DNA of 64,000 bases from Paenilisteria newyorkensis (GCF_000766145.1 NZ_JNFB01000001.1:43874-107873), one strand, 5' to 3'; counted from the stretch's first letter, positions 1 to 9,649 are shown. Numbers and translations: made by a program. Notes: a model not told the origin generated them from the sequence alone.

Positions 1-485
1 TGCTTGTTCTAGGCAAGACGAGTATGGAACTTCGGGATGGTTCGGGATACACTTTTACAGTGCAATATACCAATGATACAAGCCTCGCGGATGTGACGAA
101 TGCGGAGGATATGCAGGCTTGGATTAGTTCGCAATGGTTTCTGCAGAACAAGGCATTTGTATTTTTGACGATGTCTGCGATGCTTGGCTCTGTGCTTTTT
201 GCGAGTAGTTTGATGCTGGCGTTGTTTGCGGCCTTGTTTATCTGGTTTACGAAGCGAAATCAGATGTCGGAGATTCGGTCTTATAAAGAGGCGCTATCAT
301 TGACTTTGCTGGCATTGGGATTACCAACTTTATTTGCTACGGTGATTGGAATTATTTATTTTGATATCACTGTGATGATGGCCATTCAATCGCTTGGGAT
401 GGTACTCATGATTGCCTTTACCTTCATTAAAACACGCTTTAGACAGACGGATGATATTTTGGAATTGGGGGGACGAACAGGATGA
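1..485 (+). CDS. DUF1189 family membrane protein, maltodextrin locus (5' end missing)
   Basis: The reading frame is open to the left edge of the window (codons run back from the internal ATG at 24 to base 3), so the N-terminus lies outside. The visible 160 or so residues hold three or four hydrophobic segments, starting near [15 protein letters not shown], separated by a short basic loop (WFTKRNQ). The resemblance is to the DUF1189/YvdJ-MalA family found beside maltodextrin uptake genes. Its stop overlaps the start of maltose phosphorylase as ATGA, which indicates translational coupling. A role in maltodextrin use is inferred from this context only; no biochemical function is visible. Confidence 0.75.
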   Translation, partial: LVLGKTSMELRDGSGYTFTVQYTNDTSLADVTNAEDMQAWISSQWFLQNKAFVFLTMSAMLGSVLFASSLMLALFAALFIWFTKRNQMSEIRSYKEALSLTLLALGLPTLFATVIGIIYFDITVMMAIQSLGMVLMIAFTFIKTRFRQTDDILELGGRTG

Positions 486-2764
486 CTCAACGCTTATTTG
501 AAATTGATGAATGGAAATTGAAATCTAGAAATGTTGAAAAAGATGCCAAACGATTACAGGAGAGCCTTACATCGCTTGGAAATGGCTATATGGGAATGCG
601 TGGCAATTTTGAAGAACGCTATTCTGGAGATACGCATCAAGGTACGTATATTGCTGGCGTTTGGTATCCGGATAAGACGCGTGTCGGTTGGTGGAAGAAT
701 GGTTATCCTGATTATTTTGGGAAAGTGATCAATGCGCTGAATTTTATCGGTATTGATGTGGAAATAGATGGAGAAACGTTGGATTTATTCCAGGATACGG
801 CGACGGATTTTAACTTGGAACTTGATATGGAGACTGGTATATTGCGCCGGTCTTTTAAAGTGACAAAGAATGGGAAGGCATTTTTGATTGAGGCTGAGCG
901 TTTCCTTAGTATCGTGAAGCAGGAACTGTGTTTGATTCGCTATCACGTTACGGCGTTAGATGCGGATGCGGATATCGTGTTGACACCCTATATTGATGGT
1001 AACGTAACAAATGAGGATGCGAATTACGATGAGGTTTTTTGGTTGGAAGTAGCGCAAGAGGTGGATGAACATCGAGCAACAATTGTGACCAAAACGATTG
1101 AAAATAACTTTGATATTCCGCGGTTCACGATTGCGGCTTCAATGGAGTCTCGTGCGGCAAATCCAAATGACGTATCTGCTGAAGCAAAGAAACTATATGT
1201 TGAAAATAAATATCGCTTTCATGTGACAAAAGGTGAGGCGGCGAAATTGGAGAAACGTGTGGCGGTTGTGACGTCTCGTGATTATGAAGAGCACGAGTTG
1301 GCGCCCAAATCACAGCAGGTTTTAGCGGAGTTAGAAGATTCTAGTTATGAAATATTGTGTCAAGAGCATGCAGGTGCTTGGCGGGAACGTTGGCAGAAAG
1401 CAGATGTTTTGATTTCGGGTGATGATGTGGCACAGCAAGGGATTCGCTTCAATATTTTCCAATTATTCGCAACGTATTATGGGGAGGATGCTCGACTCAA
1501 TATTGGTCCAAAAGGTTTTACTGGCGAGAAATATGGAGGTGCGACATATTGGGATACGGAGGCGTTTGCGCTACCACTTTATCTATCGCTTGCTGATAAG
1601 AAAGTATCTCGTAATTTGTTGCAATACCGTCATGATCAGCTGGATGGGGCTAAGGTGAATGCTCAGAAAATCGGCTTGAATGGAGCGCTTTATCCGATGG
1701 TCACATTTACAGGGATTGAGTGTCATAATGAGTGGGAGATTACATTTGAAGAGATTCACCGTAATGGCGCGATTGCACATGCTATTTATAATTATACGAA
1801 TTATACGGGTGATCGTTCTTACTTGGAAAATGAAGGTATGGATGTGTTGACTGAAATTAGCCGTTTTTGGGCAGATAGAGTGCACATGTCGGAGCGTTTG
1901 GATAAGTATATGATTCATGGTGTTACTGGGCCAAATGAGTACGATAATAATGTTAGCAATAACTGGTATACTAACTATATTGCGACTTGGACACTACGTT
2001 ATACGATAGAATCGCTTTCCAAAATCACATCTACAAAGAAAGCAGACTTACAAATTATGGATGCTGAGATTGATCATTGGCAGGATATTATTGATAACAT
2101 GTACTTCCCATATGATGAGAAATGGCAAATATTTGTGCAACATGACACATTTCTGGATAAAGAATTGCGTTCTACAGATACACTTACAGCTGCCGATAAG
2201 CCTATTAATCAAAATTGGTCATGGGATAAAATTTTGCGGTCGTGTTTTATCAAGCAAGCGGATGTTTTACAAGGTATTTATACATTTGGAGATGAGTTTG
2301 ATTTCGAGACGAAACAGCGCAATTTTGAATTTTATGAGCCACTGACTGTGCATGAATCAAGTTTGTCACCAGCTGTTCATACGGTTTTGGCTGCTGAGAT
2401 TGGTCGGGAAGATAAGGCAGTCGAACTTTATAATCGGACGGCGCGTCTTGATTTGGACAACTATAATAATGATACGGAAGATGGGCTGCATATTACTTCG
2501 ATGGCTGGAAGTTGGATTGCTATTGTGCAAGGCTTTGCAGGTATGCGAACCTTTAATGAACGCCTATCTTTTGCACCGTTTCTGCCAAAAACGTGGAACA
2601 AGTATGCTTTCAAGATTAACTATCGGGATCGTTTGATTGAGATTACGGTCGATGCTAAAACAGTTAGTATCGAGTTACTGGAAGGTCAGACGCTAGAATT
2701 AGACTTGTTTGGTGAGGCTGTTCAATTAGTCGATAAATTAGAAAAACATGATTACCACAAATAA
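482..2764 (+). CDS. Maltose phosphorylase, glycoside hydrolase family 65
   Basis: This is a cytoplasmic 760-residue enzyme of the usual GH65 phosphorylase length. It would split maltose with inorganic phosphate into beta-glucose-1-phosphate and glucose, saving ATP. The family signature [20 protein letters not shown] (around residues 480-499) carries the expected catalytic acid Glu, and the N-terminal beta-sandwich region (for example [12 protein letters not shown]) is also typical. The start overlaps the stop of the upstream DUF1189 gene. A hairpin terminator follows directly, so this is the last gene of the maltodextrin operon. Trehalose or kojibiose phosphorylase are related alternatives, but the locus favours maltose. 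Confidence 0.92.
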   Translation: MTQRLFEIDEWKLKSRNVEKDAKRLQESLTSLGNGYMGMRGNFEERYSGDTHQGTYIAGVWYPDKTRVGWWKNGYPDYFGKVINALNFIGIDVEIDGETLDLFQDTATDFNLELDMETGILRRSFKVTKNGKAFLIEAERFLSIVKQELCLIRYHVTALDADADIVLTPYIDGNVTNEDANYDEVFWLEVAQEVDEHRATIVTKTIENNFDIPRFTIAASMESRAANPNDVSAEAKKLYVENKYRFHVTKGEAAKLEKRVAVVTSRDYEEHELAPKSQQVLAELEDSSYEILCQEHAGAWRERWQKADVLISGDDVAQQGIRFNIFQLFATYYGEDARLNIGPKGFTGEKYGGATYWDTEAFALPLYLSLADKKVSRNLLQYRHDQLDGAKVNAQKIGLNGALYPMVTFTGIECHNEWEITFEEIHRNGAIAHAIYNYTNYTGDRSYLENEGMDVLTEISRFWADRVHMSERLDKYMIHGVTGPNEYDNNVSNNWYTNYIATWTLRYTIESLSKITSTKKADLQIMDAEIDHWQDIIDNMYFPYDEKWQIFVQHDTFLDKELRSTDTLTAADKPINQNWSWDKILRSCFIKQADVLQGIYTFGDEFDFETKQRNFEFYEPLTVHESSLSPAVHTVLAAEIGREDKAVELYNRTARLDLDNYNNDTEDGLHITSMAGSWIAIVQGFAGMRTFNERLSFAPFLPKTWNKYAFKINYRDRLIEITVDAKTVSIELLEGQTLELDLFGEAVQLVDKLEKHDYHK

Positions 2765-2771
2765 ATATAAT

Positions 2772-2806
2772 GGGGGAGCTCCTTTTTTAGGGGGCTTCTC
2801 TTTTTG
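2772..2806 (+). terminator. Rho-independent terminator after maltose phosphorylase
   Basis: A GC-containing stem (GGGAG.CTCC pairing with GGGG.CTTCTC, including G-U pairs and one mismatch) closes a T-rich loop and is followed by CTTTTTG. It lies 8 bases after the stop codon. Confidence 0.65.
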
Positions 2807-2850
2807 TTTGCCATTTTTTAATGATAACATCTCGAAGCGTATCAAAACTG

Positions 2851-2902
2851 TCGGTTCATCACAATTTGATTTTTATGATATTTATAAATTGTGATGAACC
2901 GA
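2851..2902. promoter_or_regulatory. Perfect 17-bp inverted repeat upstream of the PTS regulator
   Basis: The arms 2851-2867 and 2886-2902 are perfect inverted complements (core GGTTCATCACAATTT) around an 18-base AT-rich centre that contains TATGAT- and TATAAA-like hexamers. No T run follows, so it is not a simple terminator. Its place 52 bases upstream of the regulator start suggests an operator, or an RNA hairpin controlling the PTS operon; this is inference. Confidence 0.6.
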
Positions 2903-2953
2903 TGAAATAATGGGTGGATTATCGTATAAGATAGAACTAAAGGAGGGATTCAA

Positions 2954-4963
2954 ATGAGACGCGGCACAAAGGAGCTCTTGACCTATTTATTGTTGAACCA
3001 TCATGTAGATGTCGCCCAGGTTTCTGAGAATTTAGATCAAACACGAGAAGAAATTAAGAGCTATATTGAGGAAATAAATCAATCTCTAAAATCAGAGTCC
3101 ATTTGGATGGATCACCAGATGATTTCGATGACAGAGCGTTGCCGAGAGTGTTGTTATCGACTTTTAACGGAGAAGGAGCAGCAACTATTTTCTTATTATG
3201 AGGCGAACTTACGGCGGCAACTTATTATGATTCAGCTACTCATGGATGGGCGTTATTTGTCACTACAAGCGTTAGCCGATTATGTTTATGTCAGCAAAAA
3301 TACGATGCTTAGCGATTTCAAACACATTAAGTCAGAACTACACCAGCTACAAATACAGCTTGACTATTCGAGGAAAGCTGGTTACGCGATCTCTGGTTCT
3401 GAATTCCTTATTCGTAACTTACTTGGAAAGCTCATTCGTGATGTCATTAAAACGCCTTATGGCAAGTTCATTCTTGATGAAAAGAAGTTGATTATGGTCA
3501 GTGAGGTATTTTTATTAAAAAAGCGACTGGAGAAAATCGAGACGGACCTCCAAATAACGTTTACAGATGAGCAACTAGAGGAGTTACCATACATTCTTTT
3601 CGGTATTGTTAAGCGTGCAGAAATTACGAATATCACATGGTCTTTTAAAATTGAGAAATATGATATCAAAAATACACGCGAATATCCGATTATCAAAGAA
3701 ATGTTTTGGGGGTATGACTTCTTGAACGAGACGGATTTGCTTTACTTATCGTTACAGGTCTTGGCGTCAAATCTTGTTGAATCGGCGCTACTTTTTTCAG
3801 ATAGCGAGGAAATTGCTTTTGCAGTGGATGATTTTACGGCGCGACTGGAGAACCATTTTGCAACGGAAATCATTCGTAAAGGAGAATTCAAAGAGAAGGT
3901 GATGTTGCATATTAGACCCGCAATTTATCGTAATTTACTAGGATTCCAAATAAATAATACATTAACGGAACAATTTATTGCGGAGTATACGACAACGTTC
4001 CGAATTGTCGAAAAAGCCTCAGCGCCGTTTGTGGCATTGGTTGGACATAAGTGGTCTAAAGAGGAAATGGTCTACTTATCTATGATTGTGCTTGGCTGGA
4101 TGTATCAAACGGAAGAAACCGAGCAGAAAGTTTTCAAAGCCGCGATATTATGCCAAAGCGGCACGTCCATTTCGAAATTATTATTGGAGAATTTGAAAGG
4201 GATGTTCCCTACGATTGATTTTCAAGGCGCATTTGCGGTACGTCAGTTGGCCCAGGTGGAGCAAGATGTGGACTTTCTTTTCACAACAGTACCAATTCAG
4301 ACAGATGTTACGGTATTTGTGGTACCTTCCATATTGGACAAAGCGAGTCGTAAGCTATTGCGATGCCAAGTCGAAAAAACGATTGATTTGGATATTGAAA
4401 AGAAGACAAGAGTGCTTATGGCGATGCTCCGTGATTCGATTCCATCGGAGAATATTCCTAGGGTGACAGAGCAGTTAGAGCGCTTCTTTGGACAAAAAGA
4501 GTTTGAGGAACAGTCCGTGGATATGCTTGATACGTTGCGGTTAGAAGCTCAGAATATCTGCATTTGGGAAGAGGCTATGCGCTGGAGTGAGCTAGTTATT
4601 AGTGCTTTTATGCCGTTATATCGACGTGGAAGTGTGACACAGAATTATATCACGACCTGCGAAATGATTTTTTATGAGAATTATCAGCATATGGTGATTG
4701 GACCAGGAATCTACTTGCCTCACGCCAAGCCGCAAGCGGGTGTACAGAGGGCGGATATTCAGCTGCATATTGTCAAACGCGGCATCCTTAATCCAAGCGG
4801 AGAAAAGGTACAAATGATGGTTGCCTTAGCGCCATCGAGACGGAATCGGCATATTCCATTGCTTTTAAAAATGAATGAGGTCTTCCTAGAACCGGAGAAG
4901 TTACAGTTTATTTTAACATCAGAAAATAGGACAGAGATTGCAGAAATGATTGAGAGGGGTTGA
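2954..4963 (+). CDS. PRD-containing PTS regulator (MtlR/LicR type)
   Basis: This 669-residue regulator has the multidomain layout of PTS-controlled activators: N-terminal helix-turn-helix regions (about 1-150, including LQALADYVYVSKNTMLSDF), two PTS regulation domains (about 190-390), a GatB-like EIIB domain with Cys400 in LCQSGTS, and a C-terminal EIIA domain with His590 in LPHAKP. Phosphorylation at these sites normally sets activity according to sugar supply. In the second PRD the usual His of the IHFGG-type motif is replaced (YLSMIVLGW), which may alter HPr control. It heads the operon with EIIA, EIIB, EIIC, kinase and aldolase and probably activates it. The start has a good AAGGAGGG site. 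Confidence 0.9.
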   Translation: MRRGTKELLTYLLLNHHVDVAQVSENLDQTREEIKSYIEEINQSLKSESIWMDHQMISMTERCRECCYRLLTEKEQQLFSYYEANLRRQLIMIQLLMDGRYLSLQALADYVYVSKNTMLSDFKHIKSELHQLQIQLDYSRKAGYAISGSEFLIRNLLGKLIRDVIKTPYGKFILDEKKLIMVSEVFLLKKRLEKIETDLQITFTDEQLEELPYILFGIVKRAEITNITWSFKIEKYDIKNTREYPIIKEMFWGYDFLNETDLLYLSLQVLASNLVESALLFSDSEEIAFAVDDFTARLENHFATEIIRKGEFKEKVMLHIRPAIYRNLLGFQINNTLTEQFIAEYTTTFRIVEKASAPFVALVGHKWSKEEMVYLSMIVLGWMYQTEETEQKVFKAAILCQSGTSISKLLLENLKGMFPTIDFQGAFAVRQLAQVEQDVDFLFTTVPIQTDVTVFVVPSILDKASRKLLRCQVEKTIDLDIEKKTRVLMAMLRDSIPSENIPRVTEQLERFFGQKEFEEQSVDMLDTLRLEAQNICIWEEAMRWSELVISAFMPLYRRGSVTQNYITTCEMIFYENYQHMVIGPGIYLPHAKPQAGVQRADIQLHIVKRGILNPSGEKVQMMVALAPSRRNRHIPLLLKMNEVFLEPEKLQFILTSENRTEIAEMIERG

Positions 4964-4968
4964 TTCCG

Positions 4969-5448
4969 TTGGATTTTGATGATTTATTTCAGGAGGATTT
5001 CACATTAATGGGCGGCGAGTTCGAAAGTCGAGAAGAACTTTTTACGAAGGTAGCCACGATTTTAGAGCAGAAGGATTACGTGACGCCGTCTTTTTGTGAA
5101 GCGATTATAGAGAGAGAGAAAGTTTTTCCGACTGGACTTGAAATGAACGGGATAGTTATTGCCATTCCGCATACAGATACGGTGCACGTGAAACGACCAT
5201 TTGTATTTGTGAGTCAACTTCGCAAACCGCTAGATTTTATTCAAATGGGCACGACGGATAAAGGGATTGCTGTAGAGATGGTTTTTGTGTTGGGGATTTG
5301 TGATCCTGCGTCTCAAGTGCCTTTATTAGCAAGCATTATGGAACGCTTTACGCAAGCTCAATTTATAGCGGGGTTAAGAGAGAAGCAGAGTAAAGAAGCA
5401 TTGATAGATTTTCTGAAATTACAATTTGGAAGGATGATGAAAGGATGA
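4969..5448 (+). CDS. PTS EIIA component, fructose/galactitol (GatA) type
   Basis: This soluble protein of about 159 residues is the phosphocarrier that takes phosphate from HPr and passes it to EIIB. The active-site His68 lies in AIPHTDTVHV, the signature of EIIA type 2. A TTG at 4969 is preferred as start because GAGAGGGG sits 9 bases upstream; an earlier in-frame TTG at 4960 overlaps the regulator stop but would have no spacing. Its stop overlaps the EIIB start as ATGA. The order EIIA-EIIB-EIIC matches galactitol-family systems. Confidence 0.88.
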   Translation: MDFDDLFQEDFTLMGGEFESREELFTKVATILEQKDYVTPSFCEAIIEREKVFPTGLEMNGIVIAIPHTDTVHVKRPFVFVSQLRKPLDFIQMGTTDKGIAVEMVFVLGICDPASQVPLLASIMERFTQAQFIAGLREKQSKEALIDFLKLQFGRMMKG

Positions 5449-5720
5449 AAAAAGTAATCGTAGCTTGTGGTTCAGGCGTTGCAACGAGTCAAACAGTGGC
5501 GTCAAAAGTAGAACGTATTTTGAAAGAACGCGGTGTACGAGCGAATGTCGAGGCGGTAGATATCAAGTCGCTTGATCAGCATATTCGCACGAGTGATGCG
5601 TACGTGGCCATTACGAAAGCAAATAAGGAGTACAATATTCCAACGCTTAATGGTATTGCTTTTTTAACAGGAATGGGCATGGAAGAGGAAGTAGAGAAGT
5701 TGGTTGATGCGTTAAAATAA
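5445..5720 (+). CDS. PTS EIIB component, galactitol (GatB) type
   Basis: This 91-residue cytoplasmic phosphotransfer protein has its active-site cysteine at residue 8 in VACGSGVATSQ, the lactose/galactitol-type EIIB P-loop. It accepts phosphate from EIIA (4969-5448) and phosphorylates the sugar bound by EIIC. It overlaps the EIIA gene by 4 bases and is followed 27 bases later by EIIC with its own GGGAGAG ribosome site. Confidence 0.9.
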   Translation: MKKVIVACGSGVATSQTVASKVERILKERGVRANVEAVDIKSLDQHIRTSDAYVAITKANKEYNIPTLNGIAFLTGMGMEEEVEKLVDALK

Positions 5721-5747
5721 TACATTGAAAACAGGGAGAGTGGCAAA

Positions 5748-7094
5748 ATGGGATCATTACAATCTGTTGTAGAATTTATTTTGAATTTAGGGGCAGCTGT
5801 TTTTGTACCGGCTTTGATGATTATTATCGGTTTGATTGTGCGGATGAAGGTTAAGGATGCGGTCAGTGCTGGGATAATTTTAGGTGTTGCATTTCTTGGT
5901 ATGAACATCGTGATTGGTTTCATGATTGAGGCTCTGACGCCGGCAGCGCAAGGTTTAGCGGAGCGGACAGGGATAGAGTTGACAATTTTAGATGGTGGCT
6001 GGACGTCAATGGCGACGCTTGCTTGGGCTTGGCCGCTCGCATTTTTGATGTTTCCTCTGCAGTTGGGGATTAATGCGATTATGCTTGTTTTTAACGCGAC
6101 GAAAACGCTGAATGTAGATTTATGGAATGTATGGGGTAAAATTTTGACAGCCGTTTTGATTGTTGGAGTGACGCATAATGTGTATCTGGCGTTTGCTGTT
6201 GCCGCAGTTCAAGTTGTTGTCGAGTTGATTTTGTGTGATGCGAACCAAAGACAAATTCAGGAACTCAATGGGATTCCAGGGGTTACGGTTTCGCATAGTA
6301 TGATGATTTTCTGCGTGGTGCTGATGCCGATTGATTGGTTACTTAAGAAAATTCCTGCTTTGCGCAAAGATATGGATGCGAATGCGCTTAAAGATAAGAT
6401 TGGAATTTTTGCAGAAAACCATGTGATGGGATTCATTGTTGGGGCCTTGCTAGGGATTGCTGCGGGTTATGATGTGGCGAAAACATTGATGCTAGCGATG
6501 CAAGCTGCTGCGGCCTTAACGCTATTTCCGATGGTTGCTAAACTATTTATGCAAGCCTTATCACCGTTATCTGATGGCATTTCGGACTATATGAAGAAAC
6601 GTTTTAAAGATCGCGAGCTTTTTATTGGTCTGGATTGGCCAATTCTAGCTGGATGTAGTGAGGTTTGGGTGGCGATTGTTATTATGGTGCCGGTAACGCT
6701 AATTTTTGCGTTGATTTTACCTGGAAACGGCGTATTACCTTTTGCAGGTATTCTGAATATCTCACTTTGCGCACCAGCCCTTGTTGTGACGGGTGGAAAC
6801 TTGTTACGCATGATTATTCTCGGCGTTATTACCACACCCGTTTTTCTGTATGTGGCTACGTTTTTCGCTGGAACAATCACGGATTTAGCAAATTCAACAA
6901 AAGCGATTTCCTTGAAAACGGGGCAAGAAATCACGTGGAGCACGATTGAATATCCTGTTTTCCGCTTTATCATGGCGGAGGCTAGTAAATTCTCGATTAT
7001 CGGGTTGTTGCTATTAGCAGGATGGATTGTACTACTCATTTTCTATGTAAAAGTAATGCGCAAACGAACAGCAGAATTGGAGCAATTAGGATGA
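5748..7094 (+). CDS. PTS EIIC permease, galactitol (GatC) family
   Basis: This integral membrane permease of 448 residues has about ten hydrophobic segments and the length of GatC-family EIIC proteins. Recognisable stretches are GWTSMATLAWAWPLAFLMFP near residue 85 and HNVYLAFAVAAVQ near 145. It moves the sugar across the membrane while EIIB phosphorylates it. The substrate cannot be read from sequence. GatC-family permeases take up galactitol and other hexitols or related sugars. The absence of a polyol-phosphate dehydrogenase in this operon argues somewhat against galactitol itself. The stop overlaps the start of the kinase gene. Confidence 0.9.
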   Translation: MGSLQSVVEFILNLGAAVFVPALMIIIGLIVRMKVKDAVSAGIILGVAFLGMNIVIGFMIEALTPAAQGLAERTGIELTILDGGWTSMATLAWAWPLAFLMFPLQLGINAIMLVFNATKTLNVDLWNVWGKILTAVLIVGVTHNVYLAFAVAAVQVVVELILCDANQRQIQELNGIPGVTVSHSMMIFCVVLMPIDWLLKKIPALRKDMDANALKDKIGIFAENHVMGFIVGALLGIAAGYDVAKTLMLAMQAAAALTLFPMVAKLFMQALSPLSDGISDYMKKRFKDRELFIGLDWPILAGCSEVWVAIVIMVPVTLIFALILPGNGVLPFAGILNISLCAPALVVTGGNLLRMIILGVITTPVFLYVATFFAGTITDLANSTKAISLKTGQEITWSTIEYPVFRFIMAEASKFSIIGLLLLAGWIVLLIFYVKVMRKRTAELEQLG

Positions 7095-8023
7095 TCTATA
7101 CGATAACACTAAATCCTGCAATTGATCAGCTATTATTTGTAAAACGAGACGTCAAAAAACGGCAAGCAAACCGGATTATTCGAAGTGAATGGGATTGTGG
7201 TGGTAAAGGGTTGCATGTTTCAGGCGTTCTTAGTAAATTTTCAATAAAAAATGAAGCACTTGGTATTGTAGGATCGCAAAACAGAGCTCAATTATACGGA
7301 ATCTTATCTGAAAAGCAAATTGCACATGATTTTTTAGTGCAACAGGGCGAGCAGACAAGAACGAGTTTTGTCATTATTAGTGAGGAATCAAGTGGCAGTA
7401 TTATGATGCCAGAAGCTGGATTTGCTATTAGCGATGCGAACAAGATAGCGCTTCTAGAACAAATCCGACAAAAAGTGACGCAAGAAGATATTGTTGTTAT
7501 TGCAGGCTCGCCACCGCCAGAATTCACGTTAGCAGACTTTGAGACGCTTTTGCAAACGGTGAAGGCGACAGGCTGTTTCTTAGCTTGTGATGTATCAGGA
7601 GAATATTTGCGATTGGCAGCGATGCTTGGTGTTGACTTCCTTAAACCAAATGAGCATGAAATTCAAGCTATTCTTGTGGATGAGGCGGCAGCATTAACAG
7701 AAAATATGCGTGAACTGGCGAAAAATATTCGATATCTTGTTGTTTCGTTAGGACAGCATGGCTCCTATTGTGCGCATGATGAAAAGGTATATCGCGTGAT
7801 TGCTCCACCAGTCACCGAAAAAAGTGATACAGGAGCTGGCGACTGTTTTGTGGGGGCGTTCATTGCAGGGATTTCCGAGCATTTACCGCTACCAGAAATT
7901 TTAAAGCGCGCAACAGGTTGTTCGGCAAGCAAGGTGATGCACGCGGATAGTTCGACATTTAGTCTGGTTGAAGCAGAAATTTTGAAAGAGCAAGTGACCA
8001 TAATCGAAGTTGAGGAGATGTGA
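7091..8023 (+). CDS. PfkB-family sugar-phosphate kinase (1-phosphofructokinase / tagatose-6-phosphate kinase type)
   Basis: This 310-residue kinase has the LacC/FruK N-terminus (MIYTITLNPAIDQ), the substrate loop WDCGGKGLHVSGVL, and the ATP-binding anion hole DTGAGD with catalytic Asp251. It would add a second phosphate to the ketose phosphate delivered by the PTS. The ATG at 7091 overlaps the EIIC stop as ATGA and starts exactly at the conserved N-terminus; an upstream in-frame extension is not coding. With the aldolase next to it, a path from ketose monophosphate to bisphosphate to two trioses is inferred. Confidence 0.9.
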   Translation: MIYTITLNPAIDQLLFVKRDVKKRQANRIIRSEWDCGGKGLHVSGVLSKFSIKNEALGIVGSQNRAQLYGILSEKQIAHDFLVQQGEQTRTSFVIISEESSGSIMMPEAGFAISDANKIALLEQIRQKVTQEDIVVIAGSPPPEFTLADFETLLQTVKATGCFLACDVSGEYLRLAAMLGVDFLKPNEHEIQAILVDEAAALTENMRELAKNIRYLVVSLGQHGSYCAHDEKVYRVIAPPVTEKSDTGAGDCFVGAFIAGISEHLPLPEILKRATGCSASKVMHADSSTFSLVEAEILKEQVTIIEVEEM

Positions 8024-8030
8024 GGAGAAT

Positions 8031-8681
8031 ATGTTATACCAAAAAGAACGCGAAGATTTAGCAAAAGTAGTGAAGGTCATGTTTGATCGGTTTGAAACGA
8101 ATGCAGCGGGTGGGAATGTCTCGGTACGAATGAATGAGCAACATATTATTATGACACCGACATTGATGAGCCAGGCGAAGTTATGCGACTTATCGGCCTA
8201 TGAAATTCTCGTGGTGAACAATAATAATGAAGTAGTAGAGGGTGACGGGAAGGTGACACGCGAAATCAATTTACACCGGGCCTGTTATACGGAAAATCCT
8301 GAAGTTGGCTGTGTTTTGCATGCGCATCCAAAAGAATCGATGTTATTCGCGACGCTTGGCATGGAGCTGCCGAATTTAACAGAAGCAACACAAAAATTAG
8401 GCACGATTCCAACGCTCGATTTCGCGCCAGCAACAAGTCCAGAGCTGGCAGAGATTGTACGCACCCATGTGATTGAATTAGGTGAAGCAGCTGTTCCGAG
8501 TGCTAGTTTACTTAACAAACACGGTATCGTTGTGCTGGATACTAGTCTGCATAAGGCCTTTGATTTGCTGGAACGCATCGAGTATAATGCTTACATCGCA
8601 GCAAAGGCACTCGTTTTCGATGCGCTTAATATTAAGAAACTGGAACACGATTTGGCTTTAAACTACAATTTAGAGGAGTAG
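8031..8681 (+). CDS. Class II aldolase/epimerase (AraD/FucA family)
   Basis: This 216-residue protein of the zinc-dependent class II aldolase family shows the expected pattern: NAAGGNVSVR near residue 25, the zinc-ligand motif HAHPKE near residue 98, and NKHGIVV near residue 163. Family members cleave sugar 1-phosphates such as fuculose-1-phosphate or epimerise ribulose-5-phosphate. Here it most likely cleaves the phosphorylated product made by the upstream kinase. The ATG at 8031 follows GAGGAG closely; an upstream TTG (8010) overlapping the kinase end is less likely. Exact substrate unknown. Confidence 0.85.
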   Translation: MLYQKEREDLAKVVKVMFDRFETNAAGGNVSVRMNEQHIIMTPTLMSQAKLCDLSAYEILVVNNNNEVVEGDGKVTREINLHRACYTENPEVGCVLHAHPKESMLFATLGMELPNLTEATQKLGTIPTLDFAPATSPELAEIVRTHVIELGEAAVPSASLLNKHGIVVLDTSLHKAFDLLERIEYNAYIAAKALVFDALNIKKLEHDLALNYNLEE

Positions 8682-8687
8682 GTAGCT

Positions 8688-8888
8688 ATGGATAAAGTTT
8701 TTTTCAATGGCAGTCTATTTATTGGAGCACTCATGCTACTCATTGGTATTTTCAAAGATTCGCTTCTTTTGACAGCAACAGCTCTGATCTTCGCTATTAT
8801 CGCGCAACATTTTTATCGTAAAAAATATCCAAAACGAAATCGGAGCTTCAAAGAATTATTGGTGAATCAGAGAGATATCAGAAAGTAG
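8688..8888 (+). CDS. Small two-helix membrane protein, unknown function
   Basis: This 66-residue protein has two adjacent hydrophobic segments (FFNGSLFIGALMLLIGIF and LLLTATALIFAIIAQHFY) and then a strongly basic tail (RKKYPKRNR). It starts 6 bases after the aldolase stop, with a TAGAGGAG-type site inside that gene's end, so it is cotranscribed with the sugar operon. A perfect-stem terminator follows. It resembles small DUF3188-like membrane proteins, but I cannot assign a role. Confidence 0.7.
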   Translation: MDKVFFNGSLFIGALMLLIGIFKDSLLLTATALIFAIIAQHFYRKKYPKRNRSFKELLVNQRDIRK

Positions 8889-8893
8889 TGAAA

Positions 8894-8943
8894 AGAGCTA
8901 GAAAAATCGAGCGTGTACTTGATTTTTCTAGCTCTATTTTTGT
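8894..8943 (+). terminator. Rho-independent terminator ending the first PTS operon
   Basis: A perfect 15-bp stem (AGAGCTAGAAAAATC with GATTTTTCTAGCTCT) encloses a 12-base loop and is followed by ATTTTTG. Confidence 0.9.
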
Positions 8944-9163
8944 ATTTCTTTGCCATAGAATAACTACTATTTGGATGTAAATAGTTACCAAAACGAACTT
9001 GACAAAAACACAAAAATACAGTACGACTATATTCGCTTAAAATCATTGTTTCTGAACGGATTTGTAAGGTTATTTTTGATCAAAATATCAAAATCTGCAA
9101 CTGTGCAAAACGATGATGGATGGCTTAATTAATGGAAGAATTTATCTAAGGAAGGTATGGGCA

Positions 9164-9649
9164 ATGACGATTAAATTAAATAGACCAACGAATGCACTCC
9201 AAGGTGGCTCTTACCGCAATGCACTCAATCAAAATTGGGATATGCTTGAAAAATGGATGGCTGAAAATGGGATCAAGGAGTTAAGTGATTTTCTAGCGAA
9301 TACTTCAACGATTGGCGGTGGGCGTCATGACACTACTTTTGACACGAATACAAGCTTAGGTGCTTTAAGAGCGATTATCGAGTACATTCGCATGAACTAT
9401 CCTGGAACGGAAATATATTTGTTTACGCCACTGCAAAATGCAACGCGTGACATGGACAAACACGAGGTAATCACCAATGGAATCATAGCTATTGCTGACA
9501 TATACAGTTTACCGCGCCTAGATTTATTTAGAATGTCAGGACTCGGAAAATATACGTATGAATTATATACGCGCGATGGTTTACACCCGAATAATGAAGG
9601 ATTCCATATGATTGGGAAGCGGATTGTTCGAATGATGGAATCCAGTTAA
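9164..9649 (+). CDS. Shortened SGNH-hydrolase-like protein with phage-structural-type N-terminus
   Basis: Only about 161 residues are coded. The C-terminal half carries the SGNH motif DGLHPNNEGF, holding the catalytic Asp and His, and a preceding strand (YPGTEIYLFTPLQNA) typical of these esterases. The N-terminal block I with the nucleophile Ser (GDSL) is absent. The first 28 residues (TIKLNRPTNALQGGSYRNAL) instead resemble the start of Listeria phage tail-region proteins. The usual GTND of block III appears altered to GGRHD. The start at 9164 has an AAGGAAGG site 8 bases upstream. It is probably an internally deleted remnant and unlikely to be an active hydrolase. Confidence 0.6.
   Translation: MTIKLNRPTNALQGGSYRNALNQNWDMLEKWMAENGIKELSDFLANTSTIGGGRHDTTFDTNTSLGALRAIIEYIRMNYPGTEIYLFTPLQNATRDMDKHEVITNGIIAIADIYSLPRLDLFRMSGLGKYTYELYTRDGLHPNNEGFHMIGKRIVRMMESS

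Noticed and set aside
7022..7090. N-terminal extension of the sugar kinase into the EIIC gene
   Set aside because: The conserved kinase N-terminus starts at ATG 7091, which forms an ATGA overlap; the extension lies within EIIC coding sequence and is not family-like.
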